NCBI RefSeq assembly: GCF_019279795.1
Contig: NC_056749.1
Location: 577,195,549-577,259,548 of the forward strand
Direction: 5' to 3'
Origin: Protopterus annectens
Taxonomy: Eukaryota; Chordata; Ceratodontiformes; Protopteridae
DNA length: 64,000 bases
Position numbers and translations under genes: made by a program. Position 1 is the first letter of the stretch. Each line of letters opens with the position of its first letter. Below are positions 42,791 through 53,640 of the stretch, piece after piece. Below the pieces are notes generated by a model. It did no database searches. It had not been told where the DNA came from and saw nothing but the letters and a program-made list of their open reading frames with translations.

Positions 42791-44663
42791 AGTCTTGCTC
42801 AACTACTTGCACCTTTAGGAGGAAAGCTCGCCCTGCATGCAAACAGCTGGGAATACATTACCCAAGACAAATGGGTTTTAAACATGGTTTCCCTAGGATA
42901 CAGATTCCACTTCCACTCACTCTCAACCCTAAGTGGATGGCCAGACCTCCCCCCCAAACTAGTGGGCGGAGGCCCAAAAGCAAGTATTCTCTCTCCCTCA
43001 GCATCAAGGCTATTCAACCTGTCCCAGCAGAACAAAGGGGACAAGGCTTTTATTCAAGACTGTTCCTGGTTGCCAGAAAGGAGAGCTCCTAGTGTCCTAT
43101 CCTGGATCTGTCTATTCTCAACACCTTTCTGGTGGTTCCTAAATTCAAAATGCTAACTATCCAACAGCTGCTTCCTATGCTAAGGACTCCTGGCTGGAAA
43201 CCCTAGACTTAAAAGAAGCTTACCTGCACATCCCCATAAGGGAATCTTGCAGGAAATAACTACGCTTCAGGGCAGGCTCTATGCATGATCAGTTCTCTGC
43301 ATTTCCCTTTGGCTTGTCTACTGCGCCCAGGGTATTCACAAAGTGCCTAGTTCCAGCCATTGCATTTTGCAGGCAGAGAAGTATTCAGATTTACCTATAC
43401 TTGGACGATTGCCTGATTCAGGCGGAAAGTCAGGACTTGCTATTACATCACCTGGCATTTGTAAAGAGACTTCTAACCTCACTGGGCTACACCAACAATG
43501 AAAAGAAATCACACCTAGTACCCTGACAGCAGATTGTATTCCTGGGAGCAAGCTTGAACACAACTTCCCAGATGGCATTCCTCACTCCAGAGAAGCAAAT
43601 TTATTTGACAACCTACTGACCATAAAAATCCAGCTATCTGCAAAGAAAATACCGCAAGCTCTGGGGTTCATGGCCTTTTGCTTTCTGTTATTTCCATATG
43701 CAAGACTGCATATGAGGAAACTTCATCGGTATCTAAAAAGTCTATGGTGTCAACATTCTCAGGACCTGGAAACAATACTCCCCATCATTCCTTGTCTAAG
43801 GGCGGAGTTCCTTTGGTGGGCAGAGGCATGCAACCACAACAAGGGACTCCCTTTCACTCTACCCCCTGCTGCCCAAACCCTAGCAGACTCCTCAGATTAT
43901 GCATGGGGGGCTCACATGGCAGGGGCAGTGCATTCAGGGCAAATGGAACCCAAAGCAGATGCACCTGCATATCAATCAAAAAGAAATGTTAGCTGTACAT
44001 AATGCTTTGACAGCCTTCAAAGACCTCATTCTTCCAGGACAACTATTGGTAAAGACAGAACACCACAGTTATGTGATACATAGAAAAGCAAGGGGGAACC
44101 CATTCCTACCCACTCTGCAGACTAGCCATGGCTCTTTGGAACACAGCCTTGAGCAACCAAGTGTACCTACAAGCTCAATTCCTCCCAGGCAAACTAAATT
44201 CACTGGCAGACGACTTAAGCAGAAATCTCATGGATCCACACAAATGGAAACTGGAACCCAAAATATTCAAGTGTTTGAGGAACAGATGGGGGACTCCAGA
44301 GGTGGACCTGTTTGCCTCCCTTCAGAACTATCAATTGAACAAATACTGCACCAGAACTCCCCACAGTCAAGCTTGGAAAGTGGATGACCTGCCCTTTACC
44401 TGGGAAGACCTCTTAGTCTATGCCTTTCCCCCTCTGCCTCTCCTCTTGAAAGGTTCTACTAAAGATCAAACAGGACAAGCCTCGGACAATCCTGATTGCA
44501 CCAGACTGGCCATGCCAACACTGATTTACCCTCTTTTGCATAGTCCAACATTGCTACAACCATGGCACTTGCCTCAGACCCTTTCTCTGCTGTCCCAGCA
44601 GGCAGGCCAGATTCTGCACCCTCAGCTTCAAAGCCTGAGCCTTGCAGCCTGGCTAATCCCGTG
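42790..44663 (+). pseudogene. RT-RNase H-methyltransferase-like ORF2 of element D, frameshifted
   Basis: Entry motif APLGGKLALHANSWEYITQDKWVL (from about 42810), then LDLKEAYLHIPI (43206-43240), AFPFGLSTAPRVFTK, YLYLDDCLIQAESQ near 43400, and LHMRKLHRYLKSLW. RNase H is damaged at its first motif (LADSSDYAWGAHM) but keeps HINQKEMLAVHNAL and LADDLSRN. The methyltransferase-like part has VDLFASLQNYQLNKY and VYAFPPLPLLL, after which the frame shifts near 44455. At least six frame changes. Confidence 0.88.
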
Positions 44664-45331
44664 AGCTCACCTCTAGCAACCCTCAGTAAGCAGGTGCTGG
44701 ATGTCATTCTTGAGGCAAGGAGGTCTAATACTAGAAAATCCTATTCAGAAAAGTGGAAAAGATACTGTTCCTGGAGCCAGTCTCGGGGGATGGGCACAAC
44801 GGTGCCCAGCTTACTTCATATACTAGATTACTTAACAGAAATGCTCCACAAGGGCCTGTCCTTCTCTTCAATTAAGATTCATGCCTCCGCCATCTCAGTT
44901 CATTATAATACTGAGCCCACCCCTCTTCTGTCATTCTCTGGTAACACAGTTCCTTAGAGGGGCCAAAAATTTGACACCCACCCAGGAGAGCTCCCACTCC
45001 AGCCTGGGACCTTAACTTTGTATTGGAAAAATTTACTGTTCCACCTTTTGAACCAGCTGCTACAGCAGATTTGAAATTCCTCTCTTGGAAAACAGCTTTA
45101 CTTCTAGCCGTCACTTCAGCAAGAAGAGTGTCTGAACTGCAGGCCCTAATGGCAGTGGGACCCTTCATTATCTTTCATGCGGACAGGGTTTCCCTCAGTA
45201 CTAACCCATCCTTTATGCCAAAGGTGGTGTGTAGTGTGGCTTTAAACCAGTCCATTCATTTGCCTACTTTTTTCCCTAATCCTCAGAATAAAGGGGAAAG
45301 GATACTGCATTCTCTGGACATGCACAGACAT
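44544..45331 (+). repeat. 788-bp target duplication, copy 1
   Basis: Matches 47044-47831 with a constant offset of 2500 bases, so no net indels, and roughly a dozen substitutions by eye. It ends in GACATGCACAGACA (45317-45330), the same 14 bases that follow the PLE at 50199-50212. Confidence 0.92.
44640..45331 (+). pseudogene. Tyrosine recombinase of element D, N-terminal part (first copy)
   Basis: TLSKQVLDVILEARRSNTRKSYSEKWKRY, SSIKIHASAISVHY, then a frame change near 44945, FEPAATADLKFLSWKTALLLAVTSARRVSELQAL with the first catalytic Arg, and FPNPQNKGERILHSLDMHRH. The gene is cut at 45331 by the inverted half of the PLE. The segment 44544-45331 is repeated at 47044-47831. Confidence 0.9.
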
Positions 45332-46199
45332 CATCTACAAATCTTTTGTAGAGACTAATTTTCTTAAAGTTGTCATTATTGAAAAGATGAGTCTTTTCCC
45401 AGTAATACATCACCAAATTAGCATAGGTATTTGCGCAGGGGGTTCCCATAGCTACCCCTCACTGTTGTAAATATATCTTATCCTTAAACATGAAGACATT
45501 GTTGGTTAATACTAACTCCATAATTGCACATAATAAAGTCTCTTCACTGGTCGTGAATTTATGGCTGCTGTTTATGATGGATCTCAAGGCTTCCAGACCA
45601 AAGGTGTTAGGTATTGAAGTAAATAAATTCTTCACATCTAGCGTGACCAGAATACATTCTTCAGTTAGACCATTGGTGAAACCGTCTAGAGAATTCAATA
45701 GCTGATATGTGTCTTTTAAAATGGAGTTGACTTCAGTGACTAAAGGTCTTAGTTTCTTTTCTAGATAAACTGATGGTGTTTCAGTGACCCAGCCATTACC
45801 TACTACTATGGGTGTCATAGGAGGCGGCATTATATTCTTGTGTATTTTAGGCAGGCCTTTGATGTAAGGTACTTTCGGTTTTTCTATAAAAAAGTACAAA
45901 TACAACTCATAATCTATCTGTCTACCCATTACAAAATCATATAGCTCTTGATGTACTGTATAAATAATTTTATCAAGATCAGCTTTATCAATTAGTTTGT
46001 ATGTTTCTGCTTCACTTAACAAATCTAACATACTATTAATGTACATGTCAGTATTCAGTAACACAATGCCCCCTCCTTTATCAGCTGATTTTATCATAAG
46101 ATTACTGGCTCGTTTCAGAGAATAAATATTATCCCATTCACTTGTGTACATGTTAAAAAACATTGAAGTATGCTTATGTTCATAATAATATTTATACAA
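45331..46199 (-). pseudogene. PLE reverse transcriptase N-terminal half, inverted
   Basis: PLE RT that copies the element RNA at the target. The visible order is DKGGG, PKIHK, LDVKxLFTSIP, GVAMGTPCA and RFVDD. One in-frame TGA lies just before GVAMG (45456-45458). Compared with usual PLE RTs, everything after the catalytic Asp pair is absent on this strand. Confidence 0.88.
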
Positions 46200-47043
46200 A
46201 TCACTTTCACAAGCTTTCAGCTAACATTCTGCCACAGGTGGAGGCGCTGGCGTAAAAACGCTCTTTCTTTTAAAATTAACAATGTCTGTGTTACTAGTCG
46301 CACTGTTCATTCCGTTTTTCTTGTTGAAGAACAATTTTAAAGACATAGCGCGAATAAAAAGTCTTAAATCTATTAGCACTTCAGCAATGTTACTGACCTG
46401 TGCAGGTATATATGTGAGTCCTCAATTCAACAAATTCTTATCAGATTCTGATAACCCATGGTCAGATAGGTTGACAATTAGGTTGCTCCATCCCTCATCC
46501 GACCTCTGCGGTCCTGTTGCTCGCCTGAGTACTTCCTCTTGGACCTTCCTCGGCTGTTCGACCTGCCTCTCAGTATGCCTTGATTGTAGACTGGAAGGGG
46601 TAAAAAAACGCTCAATATTGCTTTGAGCTATTTTGGGTTTGGCACCCAGATTCTGTGTTGTAGAACGCTGTAAAGCCAACTGGTTCGGCGGCGGTGTGTT
46701 GTCTACTTCCTGCGTGGAGAACACTGCAGTTCCTGTGTGTGACATAGGAGCATTCTCTAATGCAACTGTTGTTCTTAAAGGGGGAATGCTCTGTGAGTCT
46801 GATGTACCATTGCGTATTACTGAATTCATGGAAGGAGAAATTAAATTGGTGTTTCTATTGTCTCGATATCTGGGCCAGACAAAAACTTGGCTATTCGTAA
46901 AATCATGATAGTCTCTTTGTAACTTACGTAATTTTATTTGTTGTAGCCTCTCTCCATAGGAGGATGTCTGATGTAGTACATTGTCTAGATGTTGCTCAAA
47001 CATATCTCCTTTAAATTTGATAGTAATGTCATTATACAAGGTT
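45331..47043 (-). mobile_element. Penelope-like element in D: inverted 5' half
   Basis: Minus-strand 5' half of a PLE. From 47043 down: an N-terminal domain (FKGDMFEQHLDNVLHQ, YGERLQQIKLRKLQRDYHDF), then NLSDHGLSESDKNLLN and, after a shift, the RT fragment (46199-45331): SADKGGGIVLLN, KPKVPYIKGLPKIHKN, LVTLDVKNLFTSIPN and, past a TGA at 45456-45458, GVAMGTPCANTYANLVMYYWE. It stops at RFVDD, the catalytic Asp pair, right at the junction 45331-45341. The missing part continues on the other strand at 47831. Confidence 0.88.
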
Positions 47044-47831
47044 TCCAACATTGCTACAACCATGGCACTTGCCTCAGACCCTTTCTCTGCTGTCCCAGCA
47101 GGTGGGCCAGATTCTGCACCCTCGGCTTCAAAGCCTGAGCCTTGCAGCGTGGCTAATCCCATGAGCTCACCTCTAGCAACCCTCAGTAAGCAGGTGCTGG
47201 ATGTCATTCTTGAGGCAAGGAGGTCTAATACTAGAAAATCCTATTCAGAAAAGTGGAAAAGATACTGTTCCTGGAGCCAGTCTCGGGGGATGGGCACAAC
47301 GGTGCCCAGCTTACTTCATATACTAGATTACTTAACAGAAATGCTCCACAAGGGCCTATCCTTCTCTTCAATTAAGATTCATGCCTCCGCCATCTCAGTT
47401 CATTATAATACTGAGCCCACCCCTCTTCTGTCATCCTCTGGTAACACAGTTCCTTAGAGGGGCCAAAAATTTAAGACCCACCCAGGAGAGCTCCCACTCC
47501 AGCCTGGGACCTTACTTTTGTATTGGAAAAATTTACCGTTCCACCTTTTGAACCAGCTGCTACAGCAGATTTGAAATTCCTCTCTTGGAAAACAGCTTTA
47601 CTTCTAGCCGTCACTTCAGCAAGAAGAGTGTCTGAACTGCAGGCCCTTATGGCAGTGGAACCCTTCATTATCTTTCATGCGGACAGGGTTTCCCTCAGTA
47701 CTAACCCATCCTTTATGCCAAAGGTGGTGTCTAGTGTGGCTTTAAACCAGTCCATTCATTTGCCTACTTTTTTCCCTAATCCTCAGAATAAAGGGGAAAG
47801 GATACTGCATTCTCTGGACATGCACAGACAT
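47044..47831 (+). repeat. 788-bp target duplication, copy 2 (YR of element D)
   Basis: Second copy of the methyltransferase-like end and YR N-terminal part (SLATLSKQVLDVIL region through SLDMHRH). It lies between the inverted 5' half and the direct 3' half of the PLE. It shares the frame change near the SVHYNTEP segment with copy 1, so that lesion came before the duplication. Confidence 0.92.
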
Positions 47832-50198
47832 GATTAAATCAAGAAGGCAAAATAGACACAACGCTATATAGAAAACCCACATGGAAGAACTCCATGCTTA
47901 GCTTCAACAGTATGCATCCTCGACATACTTTTCAAGCTATTGTTAAAAGTCAATTTACTAGGATTTATAGATTGTGCAACAGACCTGAAGATTTAGATAA
48001 GGAAGCACAATACATGGAGGAATTGTTCATGAATCGAGGATACAATCCTTCCATGGTTAAGACTATCAGATCTGAAGTCCTGGATCAAACAGTTCAAGTG
48101 GAGAAACCACACTCCACTTTGAGTCATAGAAAAGACAGTTTTATAAGCTATAAGAACAATGAGGGTAGAAACAATCAAGTCAACTATGTTATTAGTTATA
48201 CTAGTGACATCAATAAAATACAACAAGTTGTCAGTAACAACTGGCATATTTTAGCTACAGATCCTCAAACTAAAAGCATTATAGGTAGACACCCGAGGTT
48301 TGTATACAGAAACAGCAAAAATCTTAAGAGATTATTGTGCCATGATACATACCTCGGTGAGCCATACACTAATCAAACACAAAACTCCATCATGGCCAGA
48401 AAGCTTGGTACTTATCCTTGCTATGACTGTAAAAGGTGTAGCTACATTACAAAAGCACAGTATTTCCATCATCCCACCAGCGAATATGTTTTTAAACCAT
48501 GTTTTAATTGCAATACTTCTAATGTGATATACCTTGCAAATTGTAACAAATGCAAGGCATTCTATGTAGGACTTACAAAGAGGAAACTCCATGAACGTAT
48601 CTATAACCATCTATACGACATATTATGAAGTCTAATGACACGAATGCTTTAGCTAGACACACTATAGAGTTTCCAACACACACATTCTGTTTTAGAGTCC
48701 TACAAATAGTTGAACAGGACCCTAGAGGTGGAGACAAGGAGAATCAACTAACTTAATTGATCCTAAGGCTGGCTGCACATTTAGAGCCAGGCATTAATAA
48801 TCAAGTGTCAATTAAACCAGCTTTGGTATCTAACAGATAAGTAGGATGTATGCAGTATTTATTTGATACATCCGTGGGTGACCATAGTTTTCCAGACACG
48901 TATTAAGGATTAGTTTTATCCATTGGCCCTTATATTAAAAGCCATAATTATAGACACATATAGGTTCTATGAAGAAGTAGGTCAGTTTCACAGACAGAAC
49001 ATATATATATACCATAGACAAAGACAGAAGTTGTCTCTCAGGTACAGTCTTTTGACCAACATACATACCCAGATATATACTATCTATTTTGTGATATATA
49101 TTCTTCAGAATATACAATAGTTATTAGTTATTAAGTTTATTAACTTTATTTATTTATTTGTTTAGATAACATATGATTAATATTAATAAGCTTCATTTGC
49201 ATTACTTTTTGTATCTCATTTTACCTAGTTTTAGTTTTAAGGTTTTTGAGTGCATGAATAATATAGTACTGAAGAAAATTTTAATTTATTTAAGTAATAA
49301 TATTTGATATTTTTTGATAATTGTTTTTATATATTAGTATGAATTAATATGATGACATATTAGTACATATGGATGCTTTTTTAGCACCATAGATATGTCA
49401 TACATAGTGATTTGTGTTATTTTGCTTTGTTCATCATTATTTTTACAAATATGATGTCATGAGATATATATGTATTTTTATCTTTGATTGAAGTGTCTGA
49501 CGGACAAATATATTACATTATATTATATATACACACATCCATGATACATTTAAATAATTAGGTAATTGGGGATATGAATTCTATTGCTTTAGGTGTTTTT
49601 ATTAATTATTATTAATCATGTTTAATACGCTACATTTATGAACATGATTTTAGCTTTTTTCATCTAAATTTTCACTAAGGTGTTATATGCACTCATAGTA
49701 TAGCTGAAAGAAAAGATAGTTTTATTTTAAGAAATTAAAACCACATGATTTTAAAATAATATGTGTTAAAGCAATATATCAATAGGCGTTTTAGTATGTG
49801 TATCTTCATTGTTGTTGCTTTAACAAAATGTAAGAAAGGTGGACCATGGTTGTTATCTTTGGCTCTGTTTTACTTTAGATGTACTCCTTTAAATAGTGAC
49901 GTGAGCCAGTTTTGATCTGTGTTTTAATTAATTAAAACAATTAATTGTTCAATGAGCATTTTCCCGCCTTTTCAACAAGTATTTAAACTGAAAAGGCACT
50001 CTCATTAAAACATCTGATGAAGCGTGGGTGTCCCATTTTCTGTCTCCAAATAAAAGATTTGTCCTTTACAAGCGTTACCAGTGTGCCTTGATTGGTATTT
50101 TGGATGGTTCTAAGCGTTTGATACCACACTTGTTTCCAGTACTTAGCTTTGCTCTTTTGGTGCGGTATCATTCAGCAGGATAGCTACCTACTATCGGT
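47831..50198 (+). mobile_element. Penelope-like element in D: direct 3' half
   Basis: Plus-strand PLE 3' half. It begins LNQEGKIDTTLYRKPTWKNS, the region just after the RT catalytic motif, and ends before GACATGCACAGACA at 50199. After the coding part (to about 48840) there are about 1.35 kb of AT-rich sequence with no gene, presumably the element 3' region. A CTGATGAAG near 50017 is the only hint of a hammerhead core and lacks a GAAA partner. Confidence 0.88.
47842..48840 (+). pseudogene. PLE RT C-terminal part and GIY-YIG endonuclease
   Basis: From KIDTTLYRKPTWKNSMLSFNSMHPRHTFQAIVKSQFTRIYRLC, the PLE RT thumb and linker, to a Cys-containing segment (PCYDCKRCSYI, KPCFNCNTSNVIYLANCNKC) and the GIY-YIG-like endonuclease NVIYLA, then AFYVGLTKRKLHERIYNH (48520-48615). 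A one-base shift near 48620 moves the rest (ARHTIEFPTHTF, QDPRGGDKENQL, LAAHLEPGINNQ) to another frame. The endonuclease opens target DNA for PLE insertion. The N-terminal RT half is inverted at 45331-46199. Confidence 0.87.
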
Positions 50199-50580
50199 GA
50201 CATGCACAGACAGCTTAGATTTTATTTGGACAGGACTAAGCCTTTCAGAAAATCTGACCAGCTGCCAGTCAGCTTTGCTGCAGGGGCAGAGGGGAAGGCC
50301 ATTTCAAAGTAAGCCATTTCTAAATGGATAGCACACTGCATCCATTTCTGCTACAAGCACCATGGAAAACCTACCCCACAGGGGATAAGAACATATTCCA
50401 CTAGGGCTGCATCTACCTCTACTGCATTTCTCAGAGGAGTCCCTGCGAGGGACATCCTAGAAGCTGCAACCTGGAGCTCTGTACATACTTTCACCAAGCA
50501 TTACCAATTGCCTATCTTTTCTAAATCCAGAGCTGGATTTGCCACAGCAGTCTTATGGGCCTGATTGCCAGCCCTAATGC
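50199..50580 (+). pseudogene. Tyrosine recombinase of element D, C-terminal part
   Basis: Continues the YR after the PLE: MHRQLRFYLDRTKPFRKSDQL-like start, ISKWIAHCIHFCYKHHGK, then RTYSTRAASTSTAFLRGVPARDILEAATWSSVHTFTKHYQLPIF. The catalytic box reads YSTR where A and C have HSTR, because the codon at 50394-50396 is TAT. The Tyr nucleophile (KHYQ) is kept. Confidence 0.88.
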
Positions 50581-50631
50581 TTCTTAATCTACCCCCCACC
50601 CTTCCTTAGCTTTGAGAATCAGCCCAAATGT

Positions 50632-50724
50632 GATTACTGCAACAGTGAAACACGAAGAACATAGTACAGTTGTGTACACTTACCATAAATGTCGATGTTC
50701 AAGTGTATTCACTGTTGCAGTCCT
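50632..50724 (+). repeat. Internal complementary region of element D
   Basis: Same layout as A. The core ACATAGTACAGTT is at 50659-50671. The left half pairs with 40676-40710 and the right half with 51025-51090. Confidence 0.9.
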
Positions 50725-50861
50725 GGTTACCCTCCCTCCAGCCCCCTGACTTCTCTTTACTTTTGCCTGTCTTTTTTGTTTGGCATATCTTATATCATGT
50801 GTATTTGCTTTTTGCTCAGGGTGTTCCATACCAAGTAATTGCTTCCTATTGTGGGGGCACC

Positions 50862-51092
50862 TGACATCTGGTGCAAGAAAAATTGATATAATGGCGTCTG
50901 CTGCTTGTTTTATACCCCTGATGACCTGACGTCATGGAAGAAGCGATAGCATCCGATGCAGAAATCCCAAGTCTCTAGTATTCAGGCCAGCTGAGGGCTA
51001 CCTGCAGGCAGATAACCCAAATGTGATGACTGCAACAGTGAATACACTTGAACATCTACATTTATGGTAAGTGTACACAACTGTACTTTCCC
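50862..51092 (+). repeat. Right inverted terminal repeat of element D
   Basis: Inverse of the left ITR, including TTTTATACCCCTGATGACCT and GCAGAAATCCCAAG, with the outer end GTGTACACAACTGTAC near 51086. Confidence 0.88.
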
Positions 51093-51097
51093 AGCCT

Positions 51098-51600
51098 TGT
51101 TACAGCCAAAACCACAGTGATCTGGTACATTATTAAACAAGAAAACAAGCACTTTTTCCTCTGTGCGGGCTAGACATTGACTTATGATTTCATTTCAAAT
51201 TAGGGCATCCATCTTTGTGCTCGTTACTTTACCAAAGAATGCATCTCTGGATCAGCTAAGCAGGTCTACCCCCACTCCCCATGAGTGGAAAGTCACCCTG
51301 CTTTGGTCCACTCTACAGTGATGCACTTGTTTGCTTCCCAGCAGAACAGCCAGATAGCAAAGAAGTATTTGCTCCAGGTACACTGACTAGTTTGTCCGTT
51401 CCATTGTGCACAAGTAATCTTTATGCTATGCATCCTTTACCTGTGACACCCACAGTATTGACTATGTAGGAGGGCTGACTTGATCCTGGTTGCACTTCTC
51501 TGGACAAGAACAGTCTGTCAATGAGTTGAGTGGAAGAAGTCCCAAGAGTCTTCCCCATTTGGTGCAACCTTCTGTCATAGCCACACTGGACCCTGATATG
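51098..51600 (+). pseudogene. RNase H and methyltransferase-like remnant of element G, right part
   Basis: TTVIWYIIKQENKHFFLC matches the RNase H motif TTVMWYINKQGGTHSYPLC. LDQLSRSTPTPHEWKV follows, then the LFASQQN motif near 51335 and LDLILVALLWTR (51480-51515), the decayed LIAPxWPRQ region. It resumes directly after the right end of D and continues the left part that ended at 40675. Confidence 0.7.
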
Positions 51601-52389
51601 TCCTGACCTAAAACACTTATGATCTGCAGCTTGGAATGTAGAACATTATTTTATTTTGCTTTTGTTAATTCACTTTGTCTAGTGTTAAAAAAAAACTCTT
51701 CAGCAGAGGCCCGGGTAGAAAAGCTCCAATATATTAAAAACATTTTAAATAGATGTTCAGAAATGCACACAGACAATATACATAAACAGTTGCGCATACA
51801 TGTGCTAATTAGATTACATTCATATGAAAGTAGAAGTAACTATTACAGTATATTAGTAGATGTTGAAAACTGAGCATTTGAAGAGGTGTTTTAGTGGATT
51901 TGTCAGGTGATAGATTGTGATTGGTTCTTAGAAATTCAAATAAAAGTGAGGAGAGGAACTAAGGGCAGAAAATGTTAATGTAGCTGAGGTAAGGTGTAAA
52001 GAAGGTTCAGAGGCAATTGTATATAAATGGCTATCATAAGGTTTATATTAGAAATAGAGGGGGAGTAGTGTCACAATTGGGTCTATGTTCAGTCATCAAA
52101 TGAGAAATCCATTGCACCTTTGTTCACTGAACTTGAAACATTCACTTCGGTGAACATTCAATCATCGAATGTTTTACTCTGTGAAAAGAGACAGTGGACC
52201 AATATGAATACAGAAACATACCACAGTATATCAAACCCACCAGGGCCTTCTCTAATTTCATTGTAGAGAAAACAGCTTATGTCCTTTTGCTTTCTGCAGG
52301 CTTTTAAAAGCAATTTTGACAGGTGCCTTTGTGCTATGACTCCTTTTAATATGCACTGTGCTATCTTGGACCATCGTTATTGTGATAGT
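51601..52389. other. Unrecognised stretch in element G
   Basis: No convincing motif; the region should hold the end of ORF2 and the start of the YR. CATTCACTTCGGTGAACATTC near 52142 forms a small imperfect hairpin. Confidence 0.35.
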
Positions 52390-52562
52390 CTTACTAAGGC
52401 ATCATTTGAACTTACAGCTACTGTTGATTTGAAATTTCTGTCTTGGAAAACCACATTTTTCATGACTGTTGCATCTGGTAGGAGGATTTTTGAATTGCAG
52501 GCCTTTCTTCAAACCTCCATATTTGATTTTTTATTAATAAGGCTAGAGTTTCTCTCCTGACT
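52390..52562 (+). pseudogene. Tyrosine recombinase remnant of element G, left part
   Basis: SFELTATVDLKFLSWKTTFFMTVASGRRIFELQAF aligns with FEPAATADLKFLSWKTALLLAVTSARRVSELQAL. The first catalytic Arg region is present as GRR. Cut at 52562 by a PLE. Confidence 0.8.
52472..52562 (+). repeat. 91-bp duplication flanking a PLE, copy 1
   Basis: CATCTGGTAGGAGG to CTCTCCTGACT. The second copy is at 54760-54850 with only a few substitutions. Copy 2, not copy 1, is followed by the next YR sequence. Confidence 0.9.
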
Positions 52563-52683
52563 TGCTGAATACCGATGCATACACTACTAGTTCACATTCA
52601 GAGGTAAATAAGGCTTATAGTTCAATCAAACACTGTATAGAAGACTTATTTATTGAAGGTAGAATCGACCAGAAGATCTATAA

Positions 52684-53640
52684 TTGACAACTTTGTACCC
52701 TAGATATCCGTGTATATTTGGAATCCCCAAGATCCATAAGTGTATTGAGAATCCTCCTTTGAGACCACTAGTGGATAGCAGAGGTTCACCAACATACTCG
52801 TGTGCTAAAGTGGTAGATGCCATTTTACAAAAGTTCTTATGCCATGAGACCCAAATATGTAAAGATTCATGGTCATTCTTGAAAAAGATCGAGGCCTTAG
52901 ATTACAACGTGAACTTTAATTTTCTCACTGTTGACATGAGACCTCTACACTTGTATCCCCCACGAGGTAGCTATGGAATGGGTAGCACTTATGTTAAAGA
53001 AACACAACGCTACAGCCGCAGAAATTAGTTTGGTCGTGGAACTTATTGATCTGGTACTCTAATAATTTTATGTTCCAAGACCAGTTTTTTCTGCAAAAAG
53101 TAGGGGTAGCAATGGGGTCACCGTGCGGAGCTGGTGTCGCAAATCTGGTCATGGCTTACTGGGAATCGGAATACATGTTTAACAACAATACATGTTGTGA
53201 CTCCTTTGTTTTCTATACGAGATACCTGGACAACATCTTCATCCTCATCAATGGAGATGAGCGAAATAGTGAGTATGTGCTGGAATATTTCAACAGCACT
53301 ACGCATTTCCTACAATTCACTTCTACATTTAACACTGATACTATAGCGTACCTAGATATTTGCCTCATGAAAAATTACACTATTAGTTATGTAGCAAGGA
53401 TATTTAGAAAAAAACATGTATTCCAATACGTTTCTCCATTTCACCAGTAGCCATCCCTTTCACCAAAAGAGGTCAGTCATTAAGGGCCAGTTAGTGAGGA
53501 CCTCTAGAATGACCAGTTTGGACGAAGACTTTTCTGATGAATGTGCTGTTTTAAAAAGCATGTTTTTGCATCGTGGATACCCAGAGTCCCTCTTGGATGC
53601 CCTTATCCAAGAGGTTACAACTAAGAGAGTGGATAAGGGT
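52684..53640 (+). pseudogene. PLE reverse transcriptase in element G
   Basis: YPCIFGIPKIHKCIENPPLRPLVDSRGSPTY and FNFLTVDM (decayed catalytic Asp motif) lie in one frame. After shifts, FFLQKVGVAMGSPCGAGVANLVMAYWE follows and the catalytic motif as YTRYLDNIFIL, where the second Asp of the usual YVDD is Asn. Then TIAYLDICLMKN, and HPFHQKRSVIKGQLVRTSR in a third frame. Both the frameshifts and the Asp-to-Asn change argue it is inactive. Confidence 0.87.

Larger units (their letters stand above)
40676..51092 (+). mobile_element. DIRS-like retrotransposon D, complete ends, carrying a PLE
   Basis: Left ITR 40676-40860, Gag, RT-RNase H, YR, ICR 50632-50724 and right ITR 50862-51092. A PLE with an attached 788-bp target duplication occupies 45332-50198, so the element itself was about 5.5 kb. 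It is close to A in its ITR and ICR. It is inserted in the RNase H region of element G: G sequence ends CTTACAACCAGG on the left and resumes with CTTGTTACAGCCAAAACC on the right. Confidence 0.92.

Noticed and set aside
50010-50040. CTGATGAAG near the 3' end of the PLE in D as a hammerhead ribozyme
   Set aside because: No pairing stem followed by GAAA could be found nearby; the motif alone is too short.
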